A stretch of 64,000 bases of DNA from JAHEJE01 sp965216335 (GCA_965216335.1 OZ244154.1:1178001-1242000), one strand, 5' to 3'; shown: positions 35,708 to 44,618, numbered from the stretch's first letter. Made by a program: numbers and translations. The notes: generated by a model not told the origin, from the letters alone.

Positions 35708-36511
35708 CTACTTCGCCAGCTTGGTCGCCATCGCCGCGATGGTCTTCTGGTAGACCGTCGCCCGGTTCCACTGTTTTATGACCCGGTAGTTCGCCGAGCC
35801 CGGTTTCCAGCCGCCGCCCTTGCGCCAGCCATAGGCGCGCAGGTAGTTGGCGGTGGAGGCCAGCACATCCGGCACCGAGCGCACCAGGTCGCGGCGCCCG
35901 TTCCCGTCGCCATCGACGGCGAACTTGATGTAGGACGAGGCCAGAAACTGCGTCTGGCCGATCTCGCCGGCCCAGGCGCCACGCATCGCCTTGGGGCTCA
36001 TGTCGCCACGCTGCACGATCTTCAGCGCCGCCATCAGCTCATTGGTGAAGAACCGCGACCGCCGGCAGTCATAAGCCAGCGTCGCCAGCGACCGCATGAC
36101 GCTCATGCGGCCCGAATTGGCGCCGAAATTGGTTTCCAGCCCCCAAATCGCCACGATCACTTCCGGGTCGACGCCATAGCGCCGTTCGATGGCCCGCAGC
36201 GTCTTGCCGTACTGCTTCATCTTGCGCTTGCCCTTGCGGATCATCGCGTTGTTGACCCGCCGGGCATAGAACTGCTTGAAACTGAGCTTGAACGACTTCT
36301 GCGACCGGTCGAGCCGGATCACCCGCGAGTTGTAGGTCACACCGCCCAGCGAGCGGTCGATCGTGCGTTTGGAAATCCCCGCCGCGCGCGCTTCCTTCTT
36401 GAACGCCGCCAGCCACTTCGAAAACCCGCCCGCACCATTCCCGCACCTCGCCGCTTCGGCCGGCACGGCAAACAGGATCATCGCCGCCAGTATCGCTGAA
36501 ACAACACGCAT
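35708..36511 (-). CDS. Lytic murein transglycosylase (MltB-like)
   Basis: Periplasmic enzyme cutting the MurNAc-GlcNAc bond to form anhydromuropeptides. The start at 36511 (preceded by GGTAGAAG) gives a clean signal peptide, MRVVSAILAAMILFAVPAEA. The catalytic glutamate lies in VIVAIWGLETNFGANSG near residue 125; RSLATLAYDCRRSRFFTNEL, GEIGQTQFLASSYIKFAVDG and DVLASTANYLRAYGWRKGG are the SLT_2 family hallmarks. There is no C-terminal peptidoglycan-binding domain and no lipobox, so it is a soluble form of 267 aa. Confidence 0.93.
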   Translation of the reverse strand: MRVVSAILAAMILFAVPAEAARCGNGAGGFSKWLAAFKKEARAAGISKRTIDRSLGGVTYNSRVIRLDRSQKSFKLSFKQFYARRVNNAMIRKGKRKMKQYGKTLRAIERRYGVDPEVIVAIWGLETNFGANSGRMSVMRSLATLAYDCRRSRFFTNELMAALKIVQRGDMSPKAMRGAWAGEIGQTQFLASSYIKFAVDGDGNGRRDLVRSVPDVLASTANYLRAYGWRKGGGWKPGSANYRVIKQWNRATVYQKTIAAMATKLAK

Positions 36512-36649
36512 AACTTCTACCCCGGTCTGTTTTCGACGTCGCCAACCATAACAAAACACAGCCACCGGGCGCCACGGCAAAATTCAAATGCGCAGGCTCT
36601 CGACACCCGGTGATCTTTGCATCACGATCCCCCGCTTCCCAGATTGACA

Positions 36650-37540
36650 ATGAGGGCAACGCTGTTGACCAACGCCACCAAGGGCTATCTGCTCGGTCTG
36701 ACCGCCGTCGTCATATTCGGCCTGACCCTGCCGTTCACGCGCATCGCCGTCGCCGAACTGCCGGCAACCTTCGTCGGGCTTGGCCGTGCCATCGTCGCTG
36801 CCGCCATCGCCGCGGTGTTTCTCAAACTGGGCAACGCCACCCGCCCGAGCCGGGCGCAACTCGGCAGGCTGGCCATCGCATCGGCCGGCATCATTTTCGG
36901 CTTTCCCCTGTTCTCCGCCATCGCCATGAAAACCGCCCCGGCTTCTCATGGGGGCGTGGTTCTCGGCGTCCTGCCGCTCGCCACGGCCCTGGCCGGCGTC
37001 CTGTTCGCCCGCGAACGCCCCTCACTCGGCTTCTGGCTGTGCGGCCTGGCCGGCGCAATCGCCGTCATAACCTTTTCCCTGCTCGACGGTGGCGCCGAAA
37101 TTTACGCCGCCGATGCCCTGCTCATTCTCGCCGTCCTGTCGGCAGCTATCGGCTATGCCATCTCCGGCGACCTGTCACGCACCCTGGGCGGCTGGCAGGT
37201 CATCTCCTGGGCCCTTGTCATCTCCGTGCCCGCCCTGCTCCTGCCCGTAATCTGGGTGCTGCCGGAGATCAACTGGCAAGCCTCACCCCGCGCCTGGCTC
37301 GCCTTCGCCTATGTCGCCGTTTTCAGCCAGTTCCTCGGCTTCTTCTTCTGGAACAAAGCCATGGCCATAGCCGGCATCAGCCGCATCGGCCAGCTGCAAC
37401 TGTTCCAGATCTTCGTCACGCTGATCGGGTCGTGGGCGTTGCTGGGTGAGCAGATCAAACCGGTGACTTTGGTCTTTGCGGCAATCGTGTTCGTAACCGT
37501 CTGGGTTGGTCGCAAAATGCCGGTGCACCGACGCCAGTAG
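36650..37540 (+). CDS. EamA/DMT-family transporter
   Basis: Ten-helix drug/metabolite exporter of the inner membrane (296 aa from MRATLLTNATKG). Two EamA repeats are visible: residues about 10-130 and 150-285, with the family motifs TLPFTRIAVAELPATFVGLG in the first and FSQFLGFFFWNKAMAIAGIS in the second. A longer in-frame start exists at 36617, but its leader is not hydrophobic and I prefer 36650. The gene diverges from the mltB-like gene. The substrate is not predictable. Confidence 0.9.
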   Translation: MRATLLTNATKGYLLGLTAVVIFGLTLPFTRIAVAELPATFVGLGRAIVAAAIAAVFLKLGNATRPSRAQLGRLAIASAGIIFGFPLFSAIAMKTAPASHGGVVLGVLPLATALAGVLFARERPSLGFWLCGLAGAIAVITFSLLDGGAEIYAADALLILAVLSAAIGYAISGDLSRTLGGWQVISWALVISVPALLLPVIWVLPEINWQASPRAWLAFAYVAVFSQFLGFFFWNKAMAIAGISRIGQLQLFQIFVTLIGSWALLGEQIKPVTLVFAAIVFVTVWVGRKMPVHRRQ

Positions 37541-37683
37541 TGCGAATGAAACTCTTACGTCCCATCGCGTCACCCCGGCGAAGGTCGGGGTCCAGTGCGG
37601 CAAGCATTTGAAATTGCTGATGGTTCCAATAGATTCCGGCCTTCGCCGGAATGACGGACTGTTCCGTCAATACGGACTCTTTT
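37541..37683. repeat. Palindromic repeat, family A copy 2 (long form)
   Basis: The core paired palindromes are at 37569-37655. Similarity to the reverse complement of 44346-44494 extends outward through GTCCCATCGCGTCAC on the left and GGACTGTTCCGTCAA on the right, so the unit is about 145 bp. It starts immediately after the DMT transporter stop codon. Confidence 0.85.
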
Positions 37684-37698
37684 GTTTCATCCAATCCC

Positions 37699-38172
37699 CT
37701 AAAACACCCCCGCCTCCAGCCCCGCCGCCATGGCCATGCCGAGGTCGTGAGCCTCGTCCAGGAACGCCTCCCGCCACTCGCCATGGAACAGCAGCCCCTC
37801 CTGCACCGGCTTCCATTTCAGCCCGCCAGTGATGCTGTCGATGGCGCGGCGCGTCGCGGTCCCGTCCAGCCCCGCGCGGATGTAGTAGGCAAACGGCATG
37901 GCTTCGGTGTGCTCAATCACCGGGTAGAAACAGCGGTCGAAGAAATCCTTCAGCGCACCGGACATGTAGCCGAGGTTTTCCGTCGTCCCGAGGATCAGGG
38001 CATCGGCGGCAATGACGTGCTGCGGCATCGTATCGAACGGCGACAGCGCGCGCACATCGACACCGGAAATGTCCGGGTGCCGCGCGCCCTGCTCCACCGC
38101 ATCCCGCAGGGCTTGCGTGTTCGGCGACGGCACATGGCCGACGATCAGCAGGGTCTTGGCCACCTCACGCAT
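37699..38172 (-). CDS. Flavodoxin-fold NAD(P)H-dependent oxidoreductase
   Basis: 157 aa with an alpha/beta flavodoxin-like fold: VAKTLLIVGHVPSPNTQALRD is the FMN phosphate loop, and DALILGTTENLGYMSGALKDFFDRCFYP is the second FMN-binding segment. It probably reduces quinones, nitro or azo compounds; the substrate is unknown. It overlaps the aldo/keto reductase gene by 8 bp and likely forms an operon with it. Confidence 0.85.
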   Translation of the reverse strand: MREVAKTLLIVGHVPSPNTQALRDAVEQGARHPDISGVDVRALSPFDTMPQHVIAADALILGTTENLGYMSGALKDFFDRCFYPVIEHTEAMPFAYYIRAGLDGTATRRAIDSITGGLKWKPVQEGLLFHGEWREAFLDEAHDLGMAMAAGLEAGVF

Positions 38173-39145
38173 GCCCCATCACCGCGCGTGGCTTGTAGGG
38201 CCGCTCCAGCGCGGCCAGCATCGCATCGGTCAGTTTGAGATCAAGCGCCCCAAGCGCATCGGCGATGTGATGCGCCTTGGTCGCCCCGATGATCGGCGCC
38301 GTCACGCCCCGGGCCAGCGTCCACGCCAGCGCCACCTGCGCCGGCCTGGCGCCAAGCTTTGTCGCCATCTTTTCCACCTGCGCCAAAACTGCGTAATCCT
38401 GTCTGGTGCCGAAATATCCGGCTGCCATCTTGTCCGTCTCGCCGCGCGCCGTGGCAGCGCCACCCTTGGGCCGGTTGCCGGCCAGGAAACCGCGCGCCAT
38501 CGGCGACCACGGCACCAGCGCCACGCCCTCGGCCGCGCAATAGGGGTTCATCTCGCGCTCTTCCTCGCGGTAGCACAGGTTGTAGAAATTCTGCATCGCC
38601 ACGAACGGCGCCCAGCCCATCGCCGCCTGCATCTCGCGCATCTTGACGAACTGCCAGGTCCAGGTCGACGAGCACCCGAGATAGAGCGCCTTGCCGGCCC
38701 GCACCACATCGTTCAGCGCCTCCAGCACCTCGGCCATCGGCGTCACCCCGTCCAGCCGGTGGATGTAGTAGAGATCGACATAATCCGTCTTCAGCCGCTT
38801 CAGCGAGGCATCGATGCCTTCCATGATGTGCTTGCGCGACAGCCCGCGCGCGTTCGGCCTGTCGTTCATATGCAGCCCGACCTTGGTGGCGATCACCAGA
38901 TCCTCGCGCGGCGCCGCCGGCATCAGCACGTTGCCAAGCACCTCCTCGCTGGCGCCATAGGAATAGTAGTCCGCCGTATCGAAGAAATTGATCCCCGCGT
39001 CGAGCGCCTCATGCAGAAACGGCTTTGATGCCGCCTCGCCCAGCACCCACGGATGGATGTCCCACCCCGGCGCGCCATAGCTCATGCATCCCAGGCACAA
39101 CCGCGAAACCTTCACCCCGGTGCCGCCCAACTGCACATAGTCCAT
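38165..39145 (-). CDS. Aldo/keto reductase
   Basis: 326-aa NADPH-dependent (beta/alpha)8-barrel oxidoreductase. The catalytic tetrad is visible: Asp in FFDTADYYSYG, Tyr in the same motif, Lys in VIATKVGLHM and His in LYYIHRLDGVTP. MSYGAPGWDIHPWVLGE at the N-terminus and the NADP site near FYNLCYREEEREMNPYC are typical of the YajO/Tas subgroup. Substrate not assigned. Confidence 0.92.
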   Translation of the reverse strand: MDYVQLGGTGVKVSRLCLGCMSYGAPGWDIHPWVLGEAASKPFLHEALDAGINFFDTADYYSYGASEEVLGNVLMPAAPREDLVIATKVGLHMNDRPNARGLSRKHIMEGIDASLKRLKTDYVDLYYIHRLDGVTPMAEVLEALNDVVRAGKALYLGCSSTWTWQFVKMREMQAAMGWAPFVAMQNFYNLCYREEEREMNPYCAAEGVALVPWSPMARGFLAGNRPKGGAATARGETDKMAAGYFGTRQDYAVLAQVEKMATKLGARPAQVALAWTLARGVTAPIIGATKAHHIADALGALDLKLTDAMLAALERPYKPRAVMGHA

Positions 39146-39415
39146 TCAACCGTTTCCTCATGTTCGCGTCGATCGGCCCTGCCGGCCGGCATTTGCCGCT
39201 GAGATTTGATTCTATCTGGCAATTCGGACGCCCAACCTCAATCCGCATCTCAACTTCCGCCGATTTCGAGTCCAGATCAACCGTTTAGAACTACGCCAGG
39301 ACTCAATCGTTGAGCCAAACCCGCCACCTCCAACCCCAGCCGGCGCACCGGCTTTGCCGCCTCAGCGGCCATCTGTGCGCCTTGCCATTCGGCGTTTTGG
39401 GCAAAAGCAATGAAT
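39146..39415. other. Intergenic region, no confident gene
   Basis: A 73-codon minus-strand frame (39277-39498) runs into the hairpin at 39416 and looks like a remnant or chance frame. Otherwise I see nothing here that I can support. Confidence 0.4.
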
Positions 39416-39591
39416 GTTAGAGCTTTTTTTGACAAAACCGAGCTATTTGACCCACCGAAGGCCGGCTTTCGCGCTCGCTGGACAGCGTTAGGCGGCACTT
39501 GTGGTCAGCCAGACCACGGCGTGCCACCTGCCTTGCCAGCAAACGCGAAAGGCCGGTCAAAAGGCTCGATATTGTCAAAAAAGACTCTAAC
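39416..39591. repeat. 176-bp nested hairpin, family D copy 1
   Basis: GTTAGAGCTTTTTTTGACAA at the left pairs with TTGTCAAAAAAGACTCTAAC at the right. Inside are TTTGACC/GGTCAAA, CTTTCGCG/CGCGAAAG, GCTGG/CCAGC and a terminal stem AGGCGGCAC-GTGGTC with GACCAC-GTGCCACCT. The central 115 bp match 55989-56104 in layout. It ends 8 bases before the VOC gene start codon at 39600, so as RNA it would sit on the ribosome-binding region. Confidence 0.85.
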
Positions 39592-39599
39592 ATGGCGGC

Positions 39600-39950
39600 A
39601 TGACCGTCAAACGCATCGTGCCGGACATAGCGGCAGCCGATCCTGTCGCTGTCGCCGGGTTTTACCGCGACCTGCTCGATCTCGACGTGGTCATGGACCA
39701 GGGTTGGATCATCACCCTGTCATCCGGCCATCCGACCGCACCGCAAATCAGCATTGCGAGCGAGGGCGGTTCGGGTACGCCTGTTCCCGACATATCCATT
39801 GAGGTCGACAATGTCGATGCGGTCCACCGCAAAGCGCTGTCTATGGAGTGCGAAATCGTCTATGCGCTCACCGACGAACCCTGGGGCGTACGCCGCTTTT
39901 TCATTCGCGATCCGGCCGGCAAGCTCCTCAACATCCTGGCGCACCTGTAG
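39600..39950 (+). CDS. VOC (glyoxalase/bleomycin-resistance) superfamily protein
   Basis: 116 aa with the paired beta-alpha-beta-beta-beta fold of the vicinal oxygen chelate family: VPDIAAADPVAVAGFYRDLLDLDVV at the N-terminus, then ISIEVDNVDAVHRKALSMEC and WGVRRFFIRDPAGKLLNILAHL at the C-terminus. Metal-ligand positions are incomplete: no clear first-strand His is seen, so it may be a binding protein rather than an enzyme. The only candidate ribosome site lies next to the family D hairpin. Confidence 0.85.
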   Translation: MTVKRIVPDIAAADPVAVAGFYRDLLDLDVVMDQGWIITLSSGHPTAPQISIASEGGSGTPVPDISIEVDNVDAVHRKALSMECEIVYALTDEPWGVRRFFIRDPAGKLLNILAHL

Positions 39951-39959
39951 CCGTCACCG

Positions 39960-40349
39960 TCAGTCCCAATCCCGCCGGTGCAGTTCCATGAGGTCGTTGC
40001 CATCCGCGTCCTTCAGCATCAGCTTCAGGTGACCGCCGGACACGGTCCGCATCGCCGTCAGGGCGTTCAGGAACTCCTGCTCGCGCGTCATGACCTGCCT
40101 GGCGCAGGCCTTTCGCGTCGCCCAGATCGGTCCAATCTCCAGCGCGTACCTCTTGTCCACAAAGCGCCCGCCAAAGCTGTTGCAGCTGGCGAACCCGGTG
40201 AGTTGCCCGCCGTCACCGAACCGGACGAACACATCGCCGCCGCCTGCCGGACCCCACTCCGAGCCTCTCATTTCGCCGCCGGCACCCGCCGGTGGCGGCA
40301 ACAAAAAACACACGCCAAGAACAACAGCCAACCTTGCCAGTCCAAGCAT
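39960..40349 (-). CDS. META-domain (HslJ-like) secreted protein
   Basis: 129 aa. The start at 40349 follows GAGGGAG and gives a signal peptide (MLGLARLAVVLGVCFLLPPPAGA). The rest is one META domain: VFVRFGDGGQLTGFASCNSFGGRF resembles the conserved xGxxGCNxxxGxY core, and IGPIWATRKACARQVMTREQEFLNAL the second motif. HslJ and relatives are linked to novobiocin and heat-shock phenotypes, but the biochemical role is unknown. Convergent with the VOC gene. Confidence 0.8.
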   Translation of the reverse strand: MLGLARLAVVLGVCFLLPPPAGAGGEMRGSEWGPAGGGDVFVRFGDGGQLTGFASCNSFGGRFVDKRYALEIGPIWATRKACARQVMTREQEFLNALTAMRTVSGGHLKLMLKDADGNDLMELHRRDWD

Positions 40350-40527
40350 GATGACACTCAACTCCCTCACCTGCGCCGCAGAAATCTGTCGGCTCGATTA
40401 TCGCCGAAATTGACTTCGTTCTCCGAGATGATAACAACACAATCCCGTGAACGCCCCTGCACCAAACCCGGCATAATGTCCGCCGCGACCCTTGGGCCGG
40501 CCATAACCCTTTGAAAGACATCTCCTC

Positions 40528-43500
40528 ATGACCAAATGGGACTTCTGGATCGACCGGGGCGGCACGTTCACCGACGTTGTCGCGCGCAAACCGGATGGCA
40601 CGATCGCGGCGCACAAACTCCTGTCCGAGAACCCGGAGAGCTACCGCGACGCCGCCATTCAGGGCATCCGCGACCTGATGGGCATCGACCAGGCGACGCC
40701 GATCCCCGCCCACCAAATCGCCAACGTCAAGATGGGCACCACCGTGGCCACCAACGCCTTGCTCGAACGCAAGGGCGACCGTACCGTGCTGGTCACCACC
40801 AGGGGATTCCGCGACGCCCTGGAAATCGGCTATCAGGCCCGCCCCGACCTGTTCGCCCGCCACATCGTCAAGCCCGAGCTGCTCTATGAGCGGGTGATCG
40901 AAGTCGAAGAACGCGTCGATGCCTCCGGCAACGTTCACACCCCGCTCGACCCCGAAACCGCCCGCCCGGCGCTGCAGGCCGCCTATGACGCCGGCATCCG
41001 TGCCGCGGCCATCGTCTTCATGCACGGCTACCGCTTCCACGACCATGAAAAGGCAATAGCAACACTCGCCCGCGACATCGGCTTTACCCAGGTCTCGGTC
41101 AGCCACGAGGTCTCGCCCCTGATGAAACTCGTCGGCCGCGGCGACACCACCGTCGTCGACGCCTACCTGTCCCCCATCCTGCGGCGGTATGTGGAGCAGG
41201 TGGAAACCGAACTCAAAGGTGCCTCCAATCTTTCCTCCCCCCTCGCGGGGGAGGATCAAGGAGGCGGGGTCGAAAAGAAGACCACATCGCGCAGCGATGC
41301 CCAAACCCCACCCCTAGCCCCTCCCCACAAGGGGGAGGGGAACAGTCTCCGAGCCGATAGGCGAGGCAAGCGCGACCGCGCGCCGGCCGGTCAGGCCGCC
41401 CCCGCGGAGGCGTCTGGCGCAAGCCAGACTGCCGTGAGCGCAAAGGACTCATCACCCAATCTCATGTTCATGCAGTCCTCCGGCGGCCTCACCGCCGCCG
41501 ATCTGTTCCAGGGCAAGGACGCCATTCTGTCAGGACCCGCCGGCGGTGTCGTCGGCATGGTCGAGACCGGCAAGATGGCCGGCTTCAACAAGCTCATCGG
41601 CTTCGACATGGGCGGCACCTCGACCGACGTCGCCCACTATGACGGCGAATTCGAACGTGCCTTCGAGACCGAAGTCGCCGGCGTCAGAATGCGTGCCCCG
41701 ATGATGCGCATCCACACCGTGGCGGCTGGCGGCGGCTCGCTGCTCCAGTTCGATGGCGCCCGCTTTACCGTCGGCCCGGACTCGGCCGGCGCCAATCCCG
41801 GTCCGGCCTGCTACCGCCGCGGCGGCCCGCTCGCCGTCACCGACGCCAACGTGATGCTCGGCAAGATCAACCCGGACTTCTTCCCGAAGATTTTCGGCCC
41901 CGGCCAGGACCAGCCCCTCGATCGCGACGCCGTCGAGGCCTGCTTCGCCGATATCGCCGCTGAGATCGGCGATGGCCGCAGTCCGGAAGAGGTCGCGGAA
42001 GGCTTCATCCGCATCGCCGTCGAGAACATGGCCAACGCCATCAAGAAGATTTCCGTCCAGCGCGGCTATGACGTGACCGGCTATGCCCTGCAGTGTTTCG
42101 GTGGCGCCGGCGCCCAGCACGCCTGCCTGATCGCCGACAACCTGGGCATGAAGACCGTGCTCATCCATCCGCTCGCCGGCGTCCTGTCGGCCTATGGCAT
42201 GGGGCTCGCCGACATCCGTGCCGGCCGCGAACAGGCCGTTGAATCAAAACTTGAAGCCAAGGTTGAATCGAAACTCGCCAAGATCGCCGCAACACTTTCA
42301 AAACAAACCGAAAAAGAGCTGCGCGGCCAGGCCGTCAGGAAGCCGGACATCACCACCCACGCCAGCGCCCACTTGCGCTATGCCGGCACCGACAAGCCGC
42401 TGATCGTTGCCCTGGCGGGCGCAAATGGAATGCGCCGCGCCTTCGAGAAGCAGCACAAGAAGCAGTTCGGCTTCATCACCCCGCAGACCGACATCATCGT
42501 CGAGGCCATCTCGGTGGAAAGTCTCGGCGGCGCCACCAAGGCGGCCGAGCGCTCGGCGCGGCGCACCGATGCCGAACCGACCGCCATGGCAAAGACGAGG
42601 ATTTTTGCCGGCGGCCGCTGGCGCAAGGCCCCGGTCTACGATCGTGAGGCTCTCAAGGCCGGCCAGTCCGTCAGGGGCCCGGCCCTGATCATCGAAGCCC
42701 ACAACACCACCGTCGTCGAGGACGGCTGGGGTGCGGAACTGACGCCCAAGCGCCATCTCATCCTCAAGCGCATCAAGCGCGCCGCAAAGCGCACTGCCAT
42801 TGGCACCAGCGCCGACCCAGTCATGCTGGAGGTCTTCAACAACCTGTTCATGTCGATTGCCGAGCAGATGGGCGTGACGCTGGAAAACACCGCCTATTCC
42901 GTCAACATCAAGGAGCGCCTCGACTTCTCCTGCGCCCTGTTCGATGCCGATGGCCAGCTCATTGCCAATGCCCCGCACATGCCGGTGCACCTGGGTTCCA
43001 TGGACCGCTCGGTCGAAACCGTGATCGCCAACAACCCGGACATGGCACCCGGCGACGTCTACGTGCTCAACGCCCCCTATAACGGCGGCACCCACCTGCC
43101 CGACATCACCGTCATCACTCCGGTGTTCGACGACAAGAACAAGAAGATCCTGTTCTACACCGCCAGCCGCGGCCACCACGCCGACGTCGGCGGCATCGCG
43201 CCGGGTTCCATGACCCCGCGCGCCACCGACATCAACGAGGAAGGTGTGGTCATCGACAACTTCAAGATGCTCGACAAGGGCACCTTGCGCGAAAAGGCCC
43301 TGTTCGACCTCCTGTCCTCCGGCCCCTACCCGTGCCGCAACCCGGCCCAGAACATCGCCGACCTCAAGGCCCAGGTCGCCGCCAACGAAAAAGGCGTCCA
43401 GGAACTGAGAAAGATGATCGACCAGTTCGGCCTCAAGGTCGTCCAGGCCTACATGCAGCACGTCCAGGACAACGCGGAAGAAAGCGTGCGCCGCGTCCTC

Positions 43501-44337
43501 GATGTCCTGCACGACAGCGAATTCACATATGAGATGGACCAGGGCGCGGTGATCAGGGTGAAGATCACGGTCGACAGAAAAACCCGTTCCGCCACGGTCG
43601 ATTTCACCGGCACCAGCCCGCAGCAGTCTTCCAATTTCAACGCTCCCGGGCCCGTCACCCGCGCTGCCACGCTCTATGTGTTCCGCGTCATGGTCGGCCA
43701 CAACATCCCGATGAATGCCGGCTGCATGAAGCCGATCGAGCTGATCATCCCCGAAGATTGCATGCTGGCGCCGAAATACCCCGCCGCCGTCGTCGCCGGC
43801 AATGTCGAGACCTCGCAGGCCGTCACCGACACCCTGCTCGGCGCATTGGGCGCCATGGCCGCCTGCCAGGGCACCATGAACAACTTCAACTTCGGCAACG
43901 ACACCCACCAGTACTACGAAACCATCTGCGGCGGCTCCGGCGCCGGCGACGGCTTCAACGGCACCTCTGCCGTCCACACCCACATGACCAACACCCGCCT
44001 CACCGACCCGGAAATCCTAGAGTTCCGCTATCCCGTGCGCCTGGAAAGCTTCGAGGTGCGCCGCGGCTCCGGCGGCAGGGGCAAATGGTCAGGCGGCGAC
44101 GGCACCACCCGCACCGTGGTGTTCAATGAGCACATGGACGTCTCCCTCCTCACCGGCCACCGCCGCATCCCTCCCTTCGGCCTGAACGGCGGCCAACCCG
44201 GCGAATGCGGTCAAAACTGGAAACGCCACAAGGACGGCACGATGGAACAACTCGACCACACCGCCCAGACCGTGGTCGAGCCGGGCGATGCCATCACCAT
44301 CAAGACGCCAGGCGGCGGCGGGTATGGCAAGGCGTAG
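40528..44337 (+). CDS. Fused HyuA-HyuB: 5-oxoprolinase / N-methylhydantoinase with in-frame repeat insertion
   Basis: ATP-dependent amidohydrolase that opens 5-oxoproline or hydantoin-type rings, 1269 aa. Residues 1 to about 770 are HyuA: phosphate motif WIDRGGTFTDVVARK, MGTTVATNALLERKGDRTVL, FMQSSGGLTAADLFQGKDAI and GFDMGGTSTDVAHYDGEFE. Residues about 780-1269 are HyuB: NNLFMSIAEQMGVTLENTAY, NAPYNGGTHLPDITVITPVF, and the glycine-rich end IKTPGGGGYGKA. Both domains in one chain is the 5-oxoprolinase layout. Residues 231-309 are an insertion made of palindromic repeats (separate entry). The TAXI-TRAP transporter genes downstream probably import the substrate. Oxoproline versus hydantoin cannot be decided from the sequence. 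Confidence 0.92.
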   Translation: MTKWDFWIDRGGTFTDVVARKPDGTIAAHKLLSENPESYRDAAIQGIRDLMGIDQATPIPAHQIANVKMGTTVATNALLERKGDRTVLVTTRGFRDALEIGYQARPDLFARHIVKPELLYERVIEVEERVDASGNVHTPLDPETARPALQAAYDAGIRAAAIVFMHGYRFHDHEKAIATLARDIGFTQVSVSHEVSPLMKLVGRGDTTVVDAYLSPILRRYVEQVETELKGASNLSSPLAGEDQGGGVEKKTTSRSDAQTPPLAPPHKGEGNSLRADRRGKRDRAPAGQAAPAEASGASQTAVSAKDSSPNLMFMQSSGGLTAADLFQGKDAILSGPAGGVVGMVETGKMAGFNKLIGFDMGGTSTDVAHYDGEFERAFETEVAGVRMRAPMMRIHTVAAGGGSLLQFDGARFTVGPDSAGANPGPACYRRGGPLAVTDANVMLGKINPDFFPKIFGPGQDQPLDRDAVEACFADIAAEIGDGRSPEEVAEGFIRIAVENMANAIKKISVQRGYDVTGYALQCFGGAGAQHACLIADNLGMKTVLIHPLAGVLSAYGMGLADIRAGREQAVESKLEAKVESKLAKIAATLSKQTEKELRGQAVRKPDITTHASAHLRYAGTDKPLIVALAGANGMRRAFEKQHKKQFGFITPQTDIIVEAISVESLGGATKAAERSARRTDAEPTAMAKTRIFAGGRWRKAPVYDREALKAGQSVRGPALIIEAHNTTVVEDGWGAELTPKRHLILKRIKRAAKRTAIGTSADPVMLEVFNNLFMSIAEQMGVTLENTAYSVNIKERLDFSCALFDADGQLIANAPHMPVHLGSMDRSVETVIANNPDMAPGDVYVLNAPYNGGTHLPDITVITPVFDDKNKKILFYTASRGHHADVGGIAPGSMTPRATDINEEGVVIDNFKMLDKGTLREKALFDLLSSGPYPCRNPAQNIADLKAQVAANEKGVQELRKMIDQFGLKVVQAYMQHVQDNAEESVRRVLDVLHDSEFTYEMDQGAVIRVKITVDRKTRSATVDFTGTSPQQSSNFNAPGPVTRAATLYVFRVMVGHNIPMNAGCMKPIELIIPEDCMLAPKYPAAVVAGNVETSQAVTDTLLGALGAMAACQGTMNNFNFGNDTHQYYETICGGSGAGDGFNGTSAVHTHMTNTRLTDPEILEFRYPVRLESFEVRRGSGGRGKWSGGDGTTRTVVFNEHMDVSLLTGHRRIPPFGLNGGQPGECGQNWKRHKDGTMEQLDHTAQTVVEPGDAITIKTPGGGGYGKA
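41219..41457. repeat. Mosaic palindromic repeat inserted in frame in the hydantoinase gene
   Basis: Family B-like hairpins CCTCCCCCCTCGCGGGGGAG (41234-41253) and CCCTCCCCACAAGGGGGAGG-type sequence (41320-41340), followed by a family C-like part (GGCGAGGCAAGCGCG ... GCGCAAAGGAC). Translated as an 80-residue, Pro/Ser/Lys/Arg-rich segment between the conserved RRYVEQVETELKG and LMFMQSSGG motifs of HyuA. Length is divisible by three, so the frame is kept. Confidence 0.88.
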
Positions 44338-44345
44338 TCGCAGCT

Positions 44346-44494
44346 AGAGCCTTTTTTGACGAAACAGTCCGTCATTCCGGCGAAGGCCGGAATCCAGAAG
44401 ACACATCTCCGAATTCAGACGGTTGCCGCATTGGACCCCGGCCTTCGCCGGGGTGACGCGATGGGACGCAAGTGTTTCAATCGCACCACTGGCA
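44346..44494. repeat. Palindromic repeat, family A copy 3 (inverse orientation)
   Basis: Core at 44371-44457 is GTCATTCCGGCGAAGGCCGG ... GACCCCGGCCTTCGCCGGGG, the reverse complement of the copy at 37541-37683, including the flanking GTCCCATCGC and AGAGCC-TTTTTTGAC ends. It separates the hydantoinase gene from the TAXI gene. Confidence 0.85.
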
Positions 44495-44618
44495 ACTCCG
44501 ACGGCATCCGAGCTATCATGCTGCCGCAAAAGCCCGCGTTTGCAGTGAATTGACTTAAGTCAATACCTGCACCGTCGGTTCGACTGACAATGAACGCCTT
44601 TATAACAGGGGAGATCTC

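Noticed and set aside
39277..39498. 73-codon minus-strand frame before the VOC gene
   Set aside because: Half of it lies inside the family D hairpin and there is no ribosome site or recognised family.
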